64,000 bases of DNA from an uncultured Oscillospiraceae bacterium (GCA_947630785.1 CANRIW010000001.1:1-64000), one strand, 5' to 3'. Positions 31,188 through 39,714 are shown, counted from the stretch's first letter. Notes: generated by a model from the letters alone, not told the origin. Translations and numbers: made by a program.

Positions 31188-31227
31188 GCTGCAACCCTCC
31201 GCAATAGAAATAGAACGATTAGGCAGA

Positions 31228-32595
31228 CTAAACTTTCGGCTCCTTGATTGGCGCGATCCCCGCCATTCCGGCCAGCCCCGCCTTCACCATCCCGATGGCC
31301 TCGTCTACGGACACCGTCCGCTGCTGCCCGGTGGCCATGTCCTTCACGGACACCGCGCTTTGGGCGATCTCGTCCTCTCCCAGGAAGGCAACATAGGGGA
31401 TTTTCAGCTTGTCCGCGTAGGACATCTTCTGCTTGAACTTCCGCTGCTCGGTGTAGAGTTGGGCCCGCACACCGGCGTTTCGCAGGGCGGTGGCGAAGGA
31501 GATGGCGGGTGCCAGGTCGGCGGTCATGGGGATGACCAGCACGTCCGCCGGGGCGGTGCTCAGCTGGTCGTTCAGGTAGCCCTGCTCCTCCAGCACGTAG
31601 AACAGCCGGGTGAGCCCGATGGAGATGCCCACTCCAGGGAGTTGTTTATCGGTATAATATTCCGCCAGGCTATCATATCTGCCCCCGGAGCAGACCGAGC
31701 CGATCTCCGGATGGTCCAGCATGGCGGTCTCATAGACGGTGCCGGTGTAGTAGTCCAGCCCCCGGGCGATGGTCAGGTCCACCGTGAAGTGGTCCTCGGG
31801 CACCCCAAAGGCGGACAGGTATTTCACCACGGTGGTCAGCTCGTCCAGGCCGGCGTCGAAGGTCTCGTTCCGGCCCCGGTAGCCCTCCAGGCTGGCAAGG
31901 ACCTCCCCTTGGCTGCCTTTGATGCCGATGAACTTCAGGATCTCCCCGGCCTGTTCGGCGGTGAGGCCGATCTCCTCGTCGGTGAGCAGCTCCGCCACCT
32001 TGTCCGGCCCGATCTTGTCCAGCTTGTCCACGGTGCGCATGATGTCCCCGGATTTCTCCGATAGCCCCAGCATGGCGTAGAACCCGTTCAAGATCTTCCG
32101 GTTGTTCACCCGGATCTGGAAGCGTTTCAGCCCCAGAGCGGTAAAGGTGTTGTAGATGACGGCGGGGATCTCCGCCTCGTTGACGATGTCCAGCTTCCCG
32201 TCGCCGATCACGTCGATGTCCGCCTGATAGAACTCCCGGAACCGGCCCCGCTGGGCCCGCTCCCCCCGGTACACCTTGCCGATCTGGAACCGGCGGAAGG
32301 GGAAGGTCAGTTCCCCGTAGTGGAGGGCCACATACTTGGCCAGGGGCACCGTCAGATCGAACCGGAGGGACAGGTCGCTGTCACCCTTGGTGAAGCGGTA
32401 GATCTGCTTCTCCGTCTCGCCGCCGGCCTTGGCCAGAAGGACCTCGCTGGCCTCGATGATGGGGGTGTCCAGGGGGGTGAAGCCGTACAGGGCGTAGGAC
32501 CGCCGCAGCAACTCCGCCATCTTCTCAAATTGTACCTGTTTCTCCGGCAGCAGCTCCATGAAGCCGGAGAGGGTCCTGGGTTTTTGTTTCGCCAT
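31228..32595 (-). CDS. hisS: Histidyl-tRNA synthetase
   Basis: FDLTVPLAKYVA, RRFQIGKVYRGERAQRGRFREFYQADIDVIG, LTIARGLDYYTGTVYE, CSGGRYD. Confidence 0.97.
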   Translation of the reverse strand: MAKQKPRTLSGFMELLPEKQVQFEKMAELLRRSYALYGFTPLDTPIIEASEVLLAKAGGETEKQIYRFTKGDSDLSLRFDLTVPLAKYVALHYGELTFPFRRFQIGKVYRGERAQRGRFREFYQADIDVIGDGKLDIVNEAEIPAVIYNTFTALGLKRFQIRVNNRKILNGFYAMLGLSEKSGDIMRTVDKLDKIGPDKVAELLTDEEIGLTAEQAGEILKFIGIKGSQGEVLASLEGYRGRNETFDAGLDELTTVVKYLSAFGVPEDHFTVDLTIARGLDYYTGTVYETAMLDHPEIGSVCSGGRYDSLAEYYTDKQLPGVGISIGLTRLFYVLEEQGYLNDQLSTAPADVLVIPMTADLAPAISFATALRNAGVRAQLYTEQRKFKQKMSYADKLKIPYVAFLGEDEIAQSAVSVKDMATGQQRTVSVDEAIGMVKAGLAGMAGIAPIKEPKV

Positions 32596-32609
32596 AGCGA
32601 TCCTCCTTG

Positions 32610-32682
32610 GGGCGGCCGCCGGACAAAATAGATGCTCCCATCCCACAGCCATGGGACGAGAGCATTGCTGTGTCGCGGCGGC
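32610..32682 (-). promoter_or_regulatory. Structured hisS leader
   Basis: Minus-strand ATGCTCTCGTCCCA-loop-TGGGATGGGAGCAT nested in a GC-rich outer stem GGACGCCGCCGCGACA / TGTCCGGCGGCCGCC, just upstream of AAGGAGG. Confidence 0.6.
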
Positions 32683-32728
32683 GTCCTGATAACTAACAGT
32701 ATATAGAGCGGAAGTCAAAACAAATAGT

Positions 32729-33142
32729 TTATACGCGCAGAGGGGTGGTGGGCTTGATCAGCTCCCGCCAGTCCAGGTCGCCCCGGGCCAGACCGTGCAT
32801 GAGCATCTCGGCGGTGGCGGCGTTGGTGGCGATAGGCACGTTGTGCTGGTCGCACAGGCGGGTGATGTAGGCCAGGTCCTGGTCCAGCTCGTCGGAGGTG
32901 GGGTCGTTGAAGAACAGCACCATGTCGATCTCGTCATAGGCGATGCGGGCGCCGATCTGCTGGCAGCCGCCGTGGGCGTGGGCAAGGAAGAGCTGGACGG
33001 GCAGGCCGGTGGCGTCGGCCACCAAACGGCCGGTGCGGCTGGTGGCGCACACCGTGTGCTTGGACATGATGCCGCAGTAGGCGATGCAGAACTGCACCAT
33101 CAGTTCCTTCTTGTTGTCATGGCTCATCAGCGCGATGTTCAT
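32729..33142 (-). CDS. mgsA: Methylglyoxal synthase
   Basis: MNIALMSHDNKKELMVQFCIAYCGIMSKHTVCATSRTGRLV; GGCQQIGARIAYDEIDMVLFFNDP. Confidence 0.95.
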   Translation of the reverse strand: MNIALMSHDNKKELMVQFCIAYCGIMSKHTVCATSRTGRLVADATGLPVQLFLAHAHGGCQQIGARIAYDEIDMVLFFNDPTSDELDQDLAYITRLCDQHNVPIATNAATAEMLMHGLARGDLDWRELIKPTTPLRV

Positions 33143-33167
33143 GAGATCGTCCCTTTCTATGAGGATG

Positions 33168-33902
33168 TCAGCGGATGCGCAGCAGGGGCGTCCGCTGGCC
33201 GAGCAAACGTCTGGCGATGTTCAGATAGGCGGGGGAGGCCCCCTTATAAGAGGCCAGCACCATGGGCTCTCCCGCGGCGGCGGCCACGGTCACATGGGCG
33301 TCTTCGGGGACCACCCCCAGCAGAGGCAGTCCGGCGGTGTCCATGGCGTTGTCCAGGGAGGTCCGCAGCTTGCGGATCAGGCAGGGACGCACCCGGTTCA
33401 TCACCAGGTGGATGTCTCCCACCTGTCCCATCAGTTCGGCGACGGTGCGCTGGGCGTCCCGCAGGGCTGCGGGGTCCACGGCGGATACCACGATGGCCTG
33501 GTCAGCGGCCGTCAGAGCCAGCTGGAAGCCGGTGCCCAGTCCGGCGGGGGAGTCCATCAGCACAAAATCGAAGCAGTCCTTTGCCTCGCCGATCACCGCG
33601 CGGAAGGTGTCGGCATCCAGCCCCCGGTCGGACAGGGGCGCGGTGAGGAGATACAGCCCTTTTACGCCGGGATGTTCCACCGCCGCGTTCAGCAGGGAGC
33701 AGCGGCGGGCCATCACGTCGGAGAAGTCCATGGCCGCCCGGTCAGACAGACCCAGCACGATATCCAGGTTTCGGAGGCCGATGTCCACGTCCACGCACAG
33801 CACCCGGCGGCCCAGGGCCGCGAGACAGCCGGCCACCCCGGCGGTAACCGAGGTCTTACCGGTGCCGCCCTTGCCGGACGTGACCATGATGGCGGTGCCC
33901 AT
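33168..33902 (-). CDS. MinD-like ParA-family ATPase
   Basis: MVTSGKGGTGKTSVTAGVAG deviant Walker A; VDVDIGLRNLDIVLGL MinD signature; ATG 33902. Confidence 0.85.
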   Translation of the reverse strand: MGTAIMVTSGKGGTGKTSVTAGVAGCLAALGRRVLCVDVDIGLRNLDIVLGLSDRAAMDFSDVMARRCSLLNAAVEHPGVKGLYLLTAPLSDRGLDADTFRAVIGEAKDCFDFVLMDSPAGLGTGFQLALTAADQAIVVSAVDPAALRDAQRTVAELMGQVGDIHLVMNRVRPCLIRKLRTSLDNAMDTAGLPLLGVVPEDAHVTVAAAAGEPMVLASYKGASPAYLNIARRLLGQRTPLLRIR

Positions 33903-34023
33903 AGATACCTTCCTCTCCCGATGATAGCATGATTTTTCGCCGATGGCAACCGGAAATTCAAAAATGCCGGGTAAAACAGACACAAATTTTCGTAAAAGCG
34001 CCAAAAAGTGAGGAAATTTGTGT

Positions 34024-34746
34024 TTATAAAGGATGATTTTGGATTTTTGCCCACCGCCGGGGATATCGTTCCGGGGTGGGGGCGGTTTTTTCCACGATCA
34101 CCAGACGCCGCTGCTCGCTGCGGCCGGGGATGGAATAGGGATATACCCCCGCCGGCAGCCCGCCCAGCAGGGCGATGGCCTCCCGGGCCTCCTCCAGTTC
34201 AGCGTCGGCCTCGGGTCCTTTCATGGCCAGGAACTTTCCACCCACCTTCACAAAGGGCAGGCACAGCTCGCACAGCACCGGCAGTCCGGCCACCGCCCTG
34301 GCCGCGGCGAAATCGAAGGCCTCCCGGAGGGCGAGGCCGCGCCCCGCATCCTCCGCCCGGGCATGGAGGGTGGTCACCCGGTCCAGGCCCAGGGCCTCCG
34401 CCGTCTCCGCCAGCCAGTCCAGCCGTTTGTTCAGGCCGTCCAGCAGGGTGACTGACAGGGAGGGGACCAGGATCTTCAGGGCCAGGCCGGGGAAACCCGC
34501 CCCGGTGCCCACGTCGATCAGTGTCTTTCCGTCCAGGTCGGCAAAGTTCAGCAGGGCGGCGCAGTCCAGCATGTGGAGGGCGGCCACCTCCTCCGGCGCG
34601 GTGATGGCGGTCAGGTTCATCACCCGGTTCTTCTCCAGGAGCCGCCGGCCGTACTCCGCCAGCAGGGCGGGGGCGTCAGGGGCGGCCTTGGAGGACAGCC
34701 CCATCTCCTCCAGCCCCGCCCGGATGAGCTGTTCCATGGCGCTCAT
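34024..34746 (-). CDS. rsmG: 16S rRNA m7G527 methyltransferase RsmG
   Basis: LIDVGTGAGFPGLALKIL; ARAEDAGRG; FDFAAARAVAGLPVLCEL. Confidence 0.95.
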   Translation of the reverse strand: MSAMEQLIRAGLEEMGLSSKAAPDAPALLAEYGRRLLEKNRVMNLTAITAPEEVAALHMLDCAALLNFADLDGKTLIDVGTGAGFPGLALKILVPSLSVTLLDGLNKRLDWLAETAEALGLDRVTTLHARAEDAGRGLALREAFDFAAARAVAGLPVLCELCLPFVKVGGKFLAMKGPEADAELEEAREAIALLGGLPAGVYPYSIPGRSEQRRLVIVEKTAPTPERYPRRWAKIQNHPL

Positions 34747-35114
34747 CGGGTGAAGGCGGCGATGAGCGCCGGAACGCCCAGGAGCAGCCCGAAGGCGATG
34801 CCGGCGGCGCAGACGGCTGCCGCCACCACGCCCCCGGCGATGCCGCCGTAAGCGGTGCCCAGCCTCAGCCGGCGGATGACCACCACCAGCAGCGCCGTAC
34901 ACACCGGGACCAGGAACAGGGGGAATACCCCTGGCAGGTCCCGGCCCGGGAAGAACAGGGCGAACCACATGATGCCCAGGATCATGAGCACATAGGCCAC
35001 ACCCATCCAGGCCGCCGCCCGCTTTTCAAAGGAGGCCGGCTGGTAGGAGGGCTTTTCGTCCTCTATGGAGTTGTCGTCCCCGTTTTCCAGGGGCTCGCGG
35101 TCAAACTCTGCCAT
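34743..35114 (-). CDS. Hypothetical membrane protein
   Basis: MAEFDREPLENGDDNS...; TM helices; overlaps rsmG start. Confidence 0.65.
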   Translation of the reverse strand: MAEFDREPLENGDDNSIEDEKPSYQPASFEKRAAAWMGVAYVLMILGIMWFALFFPGRDLPGVFPLFLVPVCTALLVVVIRRLRLGTAYGGIAGGVVAAAVCAAGIAFGLLLGVPALIAAFTR

Positions 35115-35147
35115 GTGGGGCCTCCATTTGGAAATAAATGGTCAGTC

Positions 35148-35576
35148 TTACTTCTGCTCCTTCAGCAGGTCCCGGATCTCGGTGAGCAACTTTTCCTCAG
35201 CGGATGGCTCGGGGGGCGCGGCGGGGGCTTCCTCCTCCTTCTTCTTGGCGGCGTCCATGACCTTGTTGACGGCCTTGACGATGACGAACACCACCAGCGC
35301 CAGGATCAGGAAGTTGATGATGGCGGAGATGAAGTTGCCGTAGTTCAGCACATTGGGCTCAGCGTCCGCAGCCACCGGGAAGATGGAGGGCAGGGGGACG
35401 CTCATAGAGGAGAAATCCACGCCGCCCAGGAAGATGGACACGATGGGCATGATCACGTCGTTGGTGAGGGAGGTGGTGATGGTGGAGAACGCGCCGCCGA
35501 TGATCACGCCGACAGCCAGGCCGAGGACGTTGCCCTTGTTAATAAATTCCTTGAATTCCTCAATGAATTTTTTCAT
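35148..35576 (-). CDS. mscL: Large-conductance mechanosensitive channel
   Basis: MKKFIEEFKEFINKGNVLGLAVGVIIGGAFSTITTSLTNDVIMPIVS; FISAIINFLILALVVFVIVKAVN. Confidence 0.96.
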   Translation of the reverse strand: MKKFIEEFKEFINKGNVLGLAVGVIIGGAFSTITTSLTNDVIMPIVSIFLGGVDFSSMSVPLPSIFPVAADAEPNVLNYGNFISAIINFLILALVVFVIVKAVNKVMDAAKKKEEEAPAAPPEPSAEEKLLTEIRDLLKEQK

Positions 35577-35617
35577 GATGTACATTCCTTCTCTCTGTTC
35601 ATTTGTACGCCGGGGAA

Positions 35618-35633
35618 TGTTTCACGTGAAACA
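35618..35633. promoter_or_regulatory. parS centromere site
   Basis: TGTTTCACGTGAAACA, perfect 16-bp parS palindrome. Confidence 0.92.
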
Positions 35634-35654
35634 TCCGAAGCCGCCGTTCATCAC

Positions 35655-36014
35655 TTACGCGGGGTTGATCTCGGGGGCGGCGGGGGCCTCGGCGGGCTCT
35701 TTGGGGGCGGCGGGCGTGGGGATGATGTCGGCCAGCTCCACGCTGTCGTCAAACATCGCGGCCTCCTCCGCATCGGGGGTGATGTCCACGTCGATGTCGA
35801 TGCCGCCGGCCGGCTCCTCCGGGGTCAGGCCGGGCAGGAAAGCGACGTCTACCCTGGTGCCGCCGTCCTCCGGATTGGGGGCCTTGACGGCGGTCCACGC
35901 CAGCGCCTTCACGGTGGTGACCTCGGTCTCATCGTCCTTCTCCACCTTGTAGGGGATCACGGCGGCAGCGGCGGCCAGGCCCAGAACGGTGGCCAGAGCT
36001 TTCCAAATCTTCAT
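35655..36014 (-). CDS. Hypothetical protein with N-terminal signal/TM segment
   Basis: MKIWKALATVLGLAAAAAVIPYKVEKDDETEVTTVKALAWTAVKA...; acidic A/P-rich tail. Confidence 0.6.
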   Translation of the reverse strand: MKIWKALATVLGLAAAAAVIPYKVEKDDETEVTTVKALAWTAVKAPNPEDGGTRVDVAFLPGLTPEEPAGGIDIDVDITPDAEEAAMFDDSVELADIIPTPAAPKEPAEAPAAPEINPA

Positions 36015-36064
36015 AGTGAGTTCCTCCTCTCATGGTTGATGTATATTAAAATTTGGGGTTGCGC

Positions 36065-37366
36065 TCAGTGTTTGGGGGTCAGCACCTTGGTGCCGCCCAT
36101 ATAGGGCCACAGGACCTCGGGCACCTTCACGCTGCCGTCGGCCTGGAGGTTGTTCTCCAGCAGGGCGATGAGCATCCGGGGGGGCGCCACCACGGTGTTG
36201 TTCAGGGTGTGGGGCAGATAGGTGCCCCGTTCGCCCTTCACCCGCATCTTCAGGCGGCGAGCCTGGGCGTCGCCCAGATTGGAGCAGGAGCACACCTCGA
36301 AGTACTTCTTCTGCCGGGGGCTCCACGCCTCGATGTCGCAGGACTTGACCTTCAGATCGGCCAGGTCGCCGGAGCAGCACTCCAGCTGCCGCACGGGGAT
36401 GTCCATGGAGCGGAACAGCTCCACCGAGAACCGCCACATTTTCTCATACCAGTCCATGGAGTCCTCGGGCCGGCAGACCACGATCATCTCCTGCTTCTCG
36501 AACTGGTGGATGCGGTACACACCCCGCTCCTCGATGCCGTGGGAGCCCTTTTCCTTGCGGAAGCAGGGGGAGTAGGAGGTCAGCGTCTGGGGCAGGGAGT
36601 CCTCCGGGATGATCTGGTCGATGAATTTGCCGATCATGGAGTGCTCGGAGGTGCCGATGAGGTACAGGTCCTCGCCCTCGATTTTGTACATCATGGCCTC
36701 CATGTCGGTCTGAGACATGACGCCCTCCACCACGTTGCCGTGGATCATGAAGGGGGGCACGCAGAAGGTGAAGCCCTTGTTGATCATGAAGTCACGGGCG
36801 TAGGCCAGCACCGCCTCATGGAGCCGGGCGATGTCGCCCATCAGGTAGTAGAAGCCGGCGCCGGAGACACTGCCGGCGGCGTCCATGTCCACCCCGTCGA
36901 AGGACTCCATGATCTGGGTGTGGTAGGGGATCTCATAGTCGGGGACCACCGGCTCGCCAAACCGCTGGACCTCCACGTTGTGGGTGTCGTCGGGGCCGAT
37001 GGGCACGGAGGGGTCGATGATGTTGGGGATCACCAGCATGATCTTGCGGATATCCGCCGCCAGCTGGACTTCCAAGGCCTCCAGCTCTGCCAGGCGGTCG
37101 GCGTTGGCCTTTACCTGGGCCTTGGCCTCCTCGGCCTCGGCCAGCTTGGAGGGGTCCTTTTTGGCCTGGCCCATGAGCATCCCCACCTTTTTGGACAGGG
37201 AGTTGCGGGCGGCCCGCAATTCATTTGCCTCGGTCATGGCGGCCCGGTTTTTGGCGTCCAGCTCGATGACCTGGTCCACCAGGGGCAGCTTTTCGTCCTG
37301 GAACTTCTTTTTGATGTTTTCCTTGACGATCTCCGGGTTCTCCCGGACGAACTTGATGTCTAACAT
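36065..37366 (-). CDS. serS: Seryl-tRNA synthetase
   Basis: MLDIKFVRENPEIVKENIKKK...; TSEHSMIGKF; FRKEKGSHGIEERGVYRIHQFEKQEM. Confidence 0.96.
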   Translation of the reverse strand: MLDIKFVRENPEIVKENIKKKFQDEKLPLVDQVIELDAKNRAAMTEANELRAARNSLSKKVGMLMGQAKKDPSKLAEAEEAKAQVKANADRLAELEALEVQLAADIRKIMLVIPNIIDPSVPIGPDDTHNVEVQRFGEPVVPDYEIPYHTQIMESFDGVDMDAAGSVSGAGFYYLMGDIARLHEAVLAYARDFMINKGFTFCVPPFMIHGNVVEGVMSQTDMEAMMYKIEGEDLYLIGTSEHSMIGKFIDQIIPEDSLPQTLTSYSPCFRKEKGSHGIEERGVYRIHQFEKQEMIVVCRPEDSMDWYEKMWRFSVELFRSMDIPVRQLECCSGDLADLKVKSCDIEAWSPRQKKYFEVCSCSNLGDAQARRLKMRVKGERGTYLPHTLNNTVVAPPRMLIALLENNLQADGSVKVPEVLWPYMGGTKVLTPKH

Positions 37367-37391
37367 ACGGTATCACCTTTATCGTGAGATT

Positions 37392-38279
37392 TTACTTCTT
37401 TTTGCGGGGCAGCTCCTCCAGCAGGTCCAGCAGATCGTTCAGGTCGTCGGTGCCATAGAACTCCAGGGAGAGCCTCCCCTTCTTCCCCCGGCCGGAGACG
37501 GTCACCTTCCGCCCGAACCGGCCGGACAGCTCCTTTTCCACCTGGCGGATGTAGATCCTGTTGGGGTCATCCCTGGGGACCCGGTCGTCCGGGTGGAGGT
37601 CCCCCTCGTAGACGAATTTCCGTGCGGTGGCCTCCGCCTGCCGGACGCTCAGGCCGTTCTTGATGACGTGCTGCGCGAAGGCGGTCCGGGCGGCGTCACT
37701 GCCCTCCACCGCCAGCACCGCCCGGGCGTGGCCGGCGGACAGCTGGCCCTCCGCCACCATTCCACGCACCGGGTCGGGCAGAGTCATGAGCCGCAGGGCG
37801 TTGGTCACGGCGGGGCGGGACTTGCCCATCCGCCGGGCCACCTCCTCCTGGGTCATGCCGTACTTGGAGACGAGGGTATCGTAGCCCTCGGCCTCCTCCA
37901 TGGGGTTCAGGTCCTCCCGCTGGAGGTTCTCGATGAGGCCCAGCTCCATCACCCGGCGGTCGTCCGCCTCGATGATGACCACGGGCACCTCCCGGAGGCC
38001 AGCCTGCTTGGCCGCCCGCCAGCGGCGCTCGCCGGCGATGATCTGATAGTAGCCGGTGGACAGCCGCCGCACCGTGATGGGCTGGAGGATGCCGTGCTCC
38101 CGGATGGAGTCGGCCAGATCGTCCAGGGCAGACTCGTCGAACCGTTTCCGGGGCTGGTTCAGGCCGGGCTCCACCTGGGAGATGGGCAGGGAGACTGAGC
38201 CCGCCTCCGGGGCGCTGAGGCCCGCGTCCCCGATGAGGGCCCCCAGGCCCTTGCCCAGGCCGCCTTTCGGCTTTGGCAT
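37392..38279 (-). CDS. parB: ParB/Spo0J chromosome-partitioning protein
   Basis: MPKPKGGLGKGLGALIGD; PGLNQPRKRFDE; ITVRRLSTGYYQIIAGERRWRAAKQAGL; LIENLQREDLNPMEEAEGYDTL. Confidence 0.96.
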   Translation of the reverse strand: MPKPKGGLGKGLGALIGDAGLSAPEAGSVSLPISQVEPGLNQPRKRFDESALDDLADSIREHGILQPITVRRLSTGYYQIIAGERRWRAAKQAGLREVPVVIIEADDRRVMELGLIENLQREDLNPMEEAEGYDTLVSKYGMTQEEVARRMGKSRPAVTNALRLMTLPDPVRGMVAEGQLSAGHARAVLAVEGSDAARTAFAQHVIKNGLSVRQAEATARKFVYEGDLHPDDRVPRDDPNRIYIRQVEKELSGRFGRKVTVSGRGKKGRLSLEFYGTDDLNDLLDLLEELPRKKK

Positions 38280-38305
38280 TGTTACCACCCTTTCTGTCTC
38301 TGTGG

Positions 38306-39097
38306 TCAAAAGGTTTTCAACGTTTCACGTGAAACATTCAGCGTCTTGTTCCGCTCCATAAATTCCTTCGCCAGACCGCTGTATGCCTCGGCGCCACGGG
38401 AGAGGGGGTCGTAGGCGGCCACGGGGAGGCCGTGGCTGGGGGCCTCGGACAGGCGCACGTTCCGGGGGATGACGGCGGCGAACACCTTGCCGGGGAAGTG
38501 GCGCTTGACCTCCTCCGCCACCTGCATGGACAGGTTGGTCCGCCCGTCGTACATGGTGAGCACCACCCCCTCCAGCTCCAGGGAGGGGTTCAGGCTCCGC
38601 TTGGCCAGCCGGACGGTGTACAGCAGGTCGGACAGGCCCTCCAGGGCGTAATACTCGCACTGCACCGGCACCAGAAGGGTGTCCGCCGCGCAGAGGGCGT
38701 CCAGGGTCAGCAGTTCCAGTGAGGGCGGGCAGTCGATGAAGATGTAGTCATAGCGGTCTTTGACCGTGTCCAGCGCGTCCCGCAGGCGGAACTCCCGCCG
38801 CTCCAGGGCGATGAGCTCCACCGTGGCCCCCGACAGGGCCTTGTTCGCGGGGACCACGTTCGCCCACTTGGTGGGGCAGATGGCCTTCTCCAGGTCCGCG
38901 TTGCCCAAAATCACGTCGTAGATGTTGGGGGAGCGGGTCTTGTCCAGGCCAAAGCCGGAGGTGGCGTTGCCCTGGGGGTCGAAGTCGCACACCAGCACTT
39001 TGGCCCCCTGGGCGGTGAGGGCGGCGGCCAGATTGACGCAGGTGGTGGTCTTGCCCACGCCGCCCTTCTGGTTCACGATGGCAACCGTCTTGCCCAT
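38306..39097 (-). CDS. parA: ParA/Soj chromosome-partitioning ATPase
   Basis: MGKTVAIVNQKGGVGKTTTCVNLAAALTAQG; VCDFDPQGNATSGFG; YDYIFIDCPPSLELLTLDAL. Confidence 0.97.
   Translation of the reverse strand: MGKTVAIVNQKGGVGKTTTCVNLAAALTAQGAKVLVCDFDPQGNATSGFGLDKTRSPNIYDVILGNADLEKAICPTKWANVVPANKALSGATVELIALERREFRLRDALDTVKDRYDYIFIDCPPSLELLTLDALCAADTLLVPVQCEYYALEGLSDLLYTVRLAKRSLNPSLELEGVVLTMYDGRTNLSMQVAEEVKRHFPGKVFAAVIPRNVRLSEAPSHGLPVAAYDPLSRGAEAYSGLAKEFMERNKTLNVSRETLKTF
38321..38336. promoter_or_regulatory. parS-like site inside the parA 3' coding end
   Basis: CGTTTCACGTGAAACA, 15/16 match to TGTTTCACGTGAAACA. Confidence 0.85.
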
Positions 39098-39194
39098 AAG
39101 CGTACCCGCCCTTTCCCGGAGATAAACCGCATAATACACAGTGTACCTATTATATAGGAGGCGGGCGGGAATTTCAACTGTTTTATCAAAAGAA

Positions 39195-39228
39195 GAGGGG
39201 GAATGTTTCACGTGAAACATTCCCCCTC
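39195..39228. promoter_or_regulatory. parS site within a 34-bp perfect palindrome (possible terminator)
   Basis: GAGGGGGAATGTTTCACGTGAAACATTCCCCCTC; parS core 39204-39219. Confidence 0.92.
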
Positions 39229-39231
39229 ACG

Positions 39232-39450
39232 TCACCGCCTGGAATAGGGCTTCGGGTCTTCGGTGAGGCCCACCAGATAGTCCACGCTGGTGCAGTAATA
39301 CTGCGCCAGTTTGACGGCAAAATCCAGCGGCAGCGGGCGTTCGCCGCGCTCGAACTTGGAGTACAGCGACTGGTCACAGTGGAGGTATTCGGCGATCTGA
39401 CGTTGCTTCAGGTCTTTGTCCTCCCGGAGGTCGCGGATGCGTAGTCTCAT
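39232..39450 (-). CDS. XRE-family HTH regulator
   Basis: MRLRIRDLREDKDLKQRQIAEYLHCDQSLYSKFERGERPLPLDFAVKLAQYYCTSVDYLVGLTEDPKPYSRR. Confidence 0.92.
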   Translation of the reverse strand: MRLRIRDLREDKDLKQRQIAEYLHCDQSLYSKFERGERPLPLDFAVKLAQYYCTSVDYLVGLTEDPKPYSRR

Positions 39451-39477
39451 TTTTATCACCGAGATAACTATAGCGCG

Positions 39478-39521
39478 GGACATATTGTCCTATTGACAAA
39501 ATGGACGATATGTCCTAAACT
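39478..39521 (+). promoter_or_regulatory. Paired operators and promoter of XRE / small-ORF divergent unit
   Basis: GGACATATTGTCC (39478-39490) and GGACGATATGTCC (39503-39515); TTGACA(39493-39498)-17-TAAACT(39516-39521). Confidence 0.75.
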
Positions 39522-39540
39522 ATACAAGAGGTGACAGAAA

Positions 39541-39714
39541 ATGCCAGACTACAAAGAGATGTATTTGAAAATGATGCGGGCCTCGGAAAGGGCCCTCCGG
39601 CAGATGGAGGCGGCCTCGGCGGGGCTCATCGCCGCCCAGCGGGAGTGCGAGGAGCTGTATCTGTCGGCGGCGGAGCCGGAGCTAAAGGTAGTGGAGATGC
39701 CGGAAAAGGAATAG
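39541..39714 (+). CDS. Small hypothetical protein (57 aa) divergent from XRE
   Basis: Manual translation MPDYKEMYLKMMRASERALRQMEAASAGLIAAQRECEELYLSAAEPELKVVEMPEKE*; AGAGGTG SD; below ORF-track cutoff. Confidence 0.75.
   Translation: MPDYKEMYLKMMRASERALRQMEAASAGLIAAQRECEELYLSAAEPELKVVEMPEKE

Noticed and set aside
30288-32595. Complete restriction-modification system
   Set aside because: Only a solitary Mrr nuclease is present; no methyltransferase or specificity subunit nearby.
32596-32700. T-box riboswitch upstream of hisS
   Set aside because: I did not find the conserved T-box sequence or specifier arrangement; kept only as a generic structured leader.
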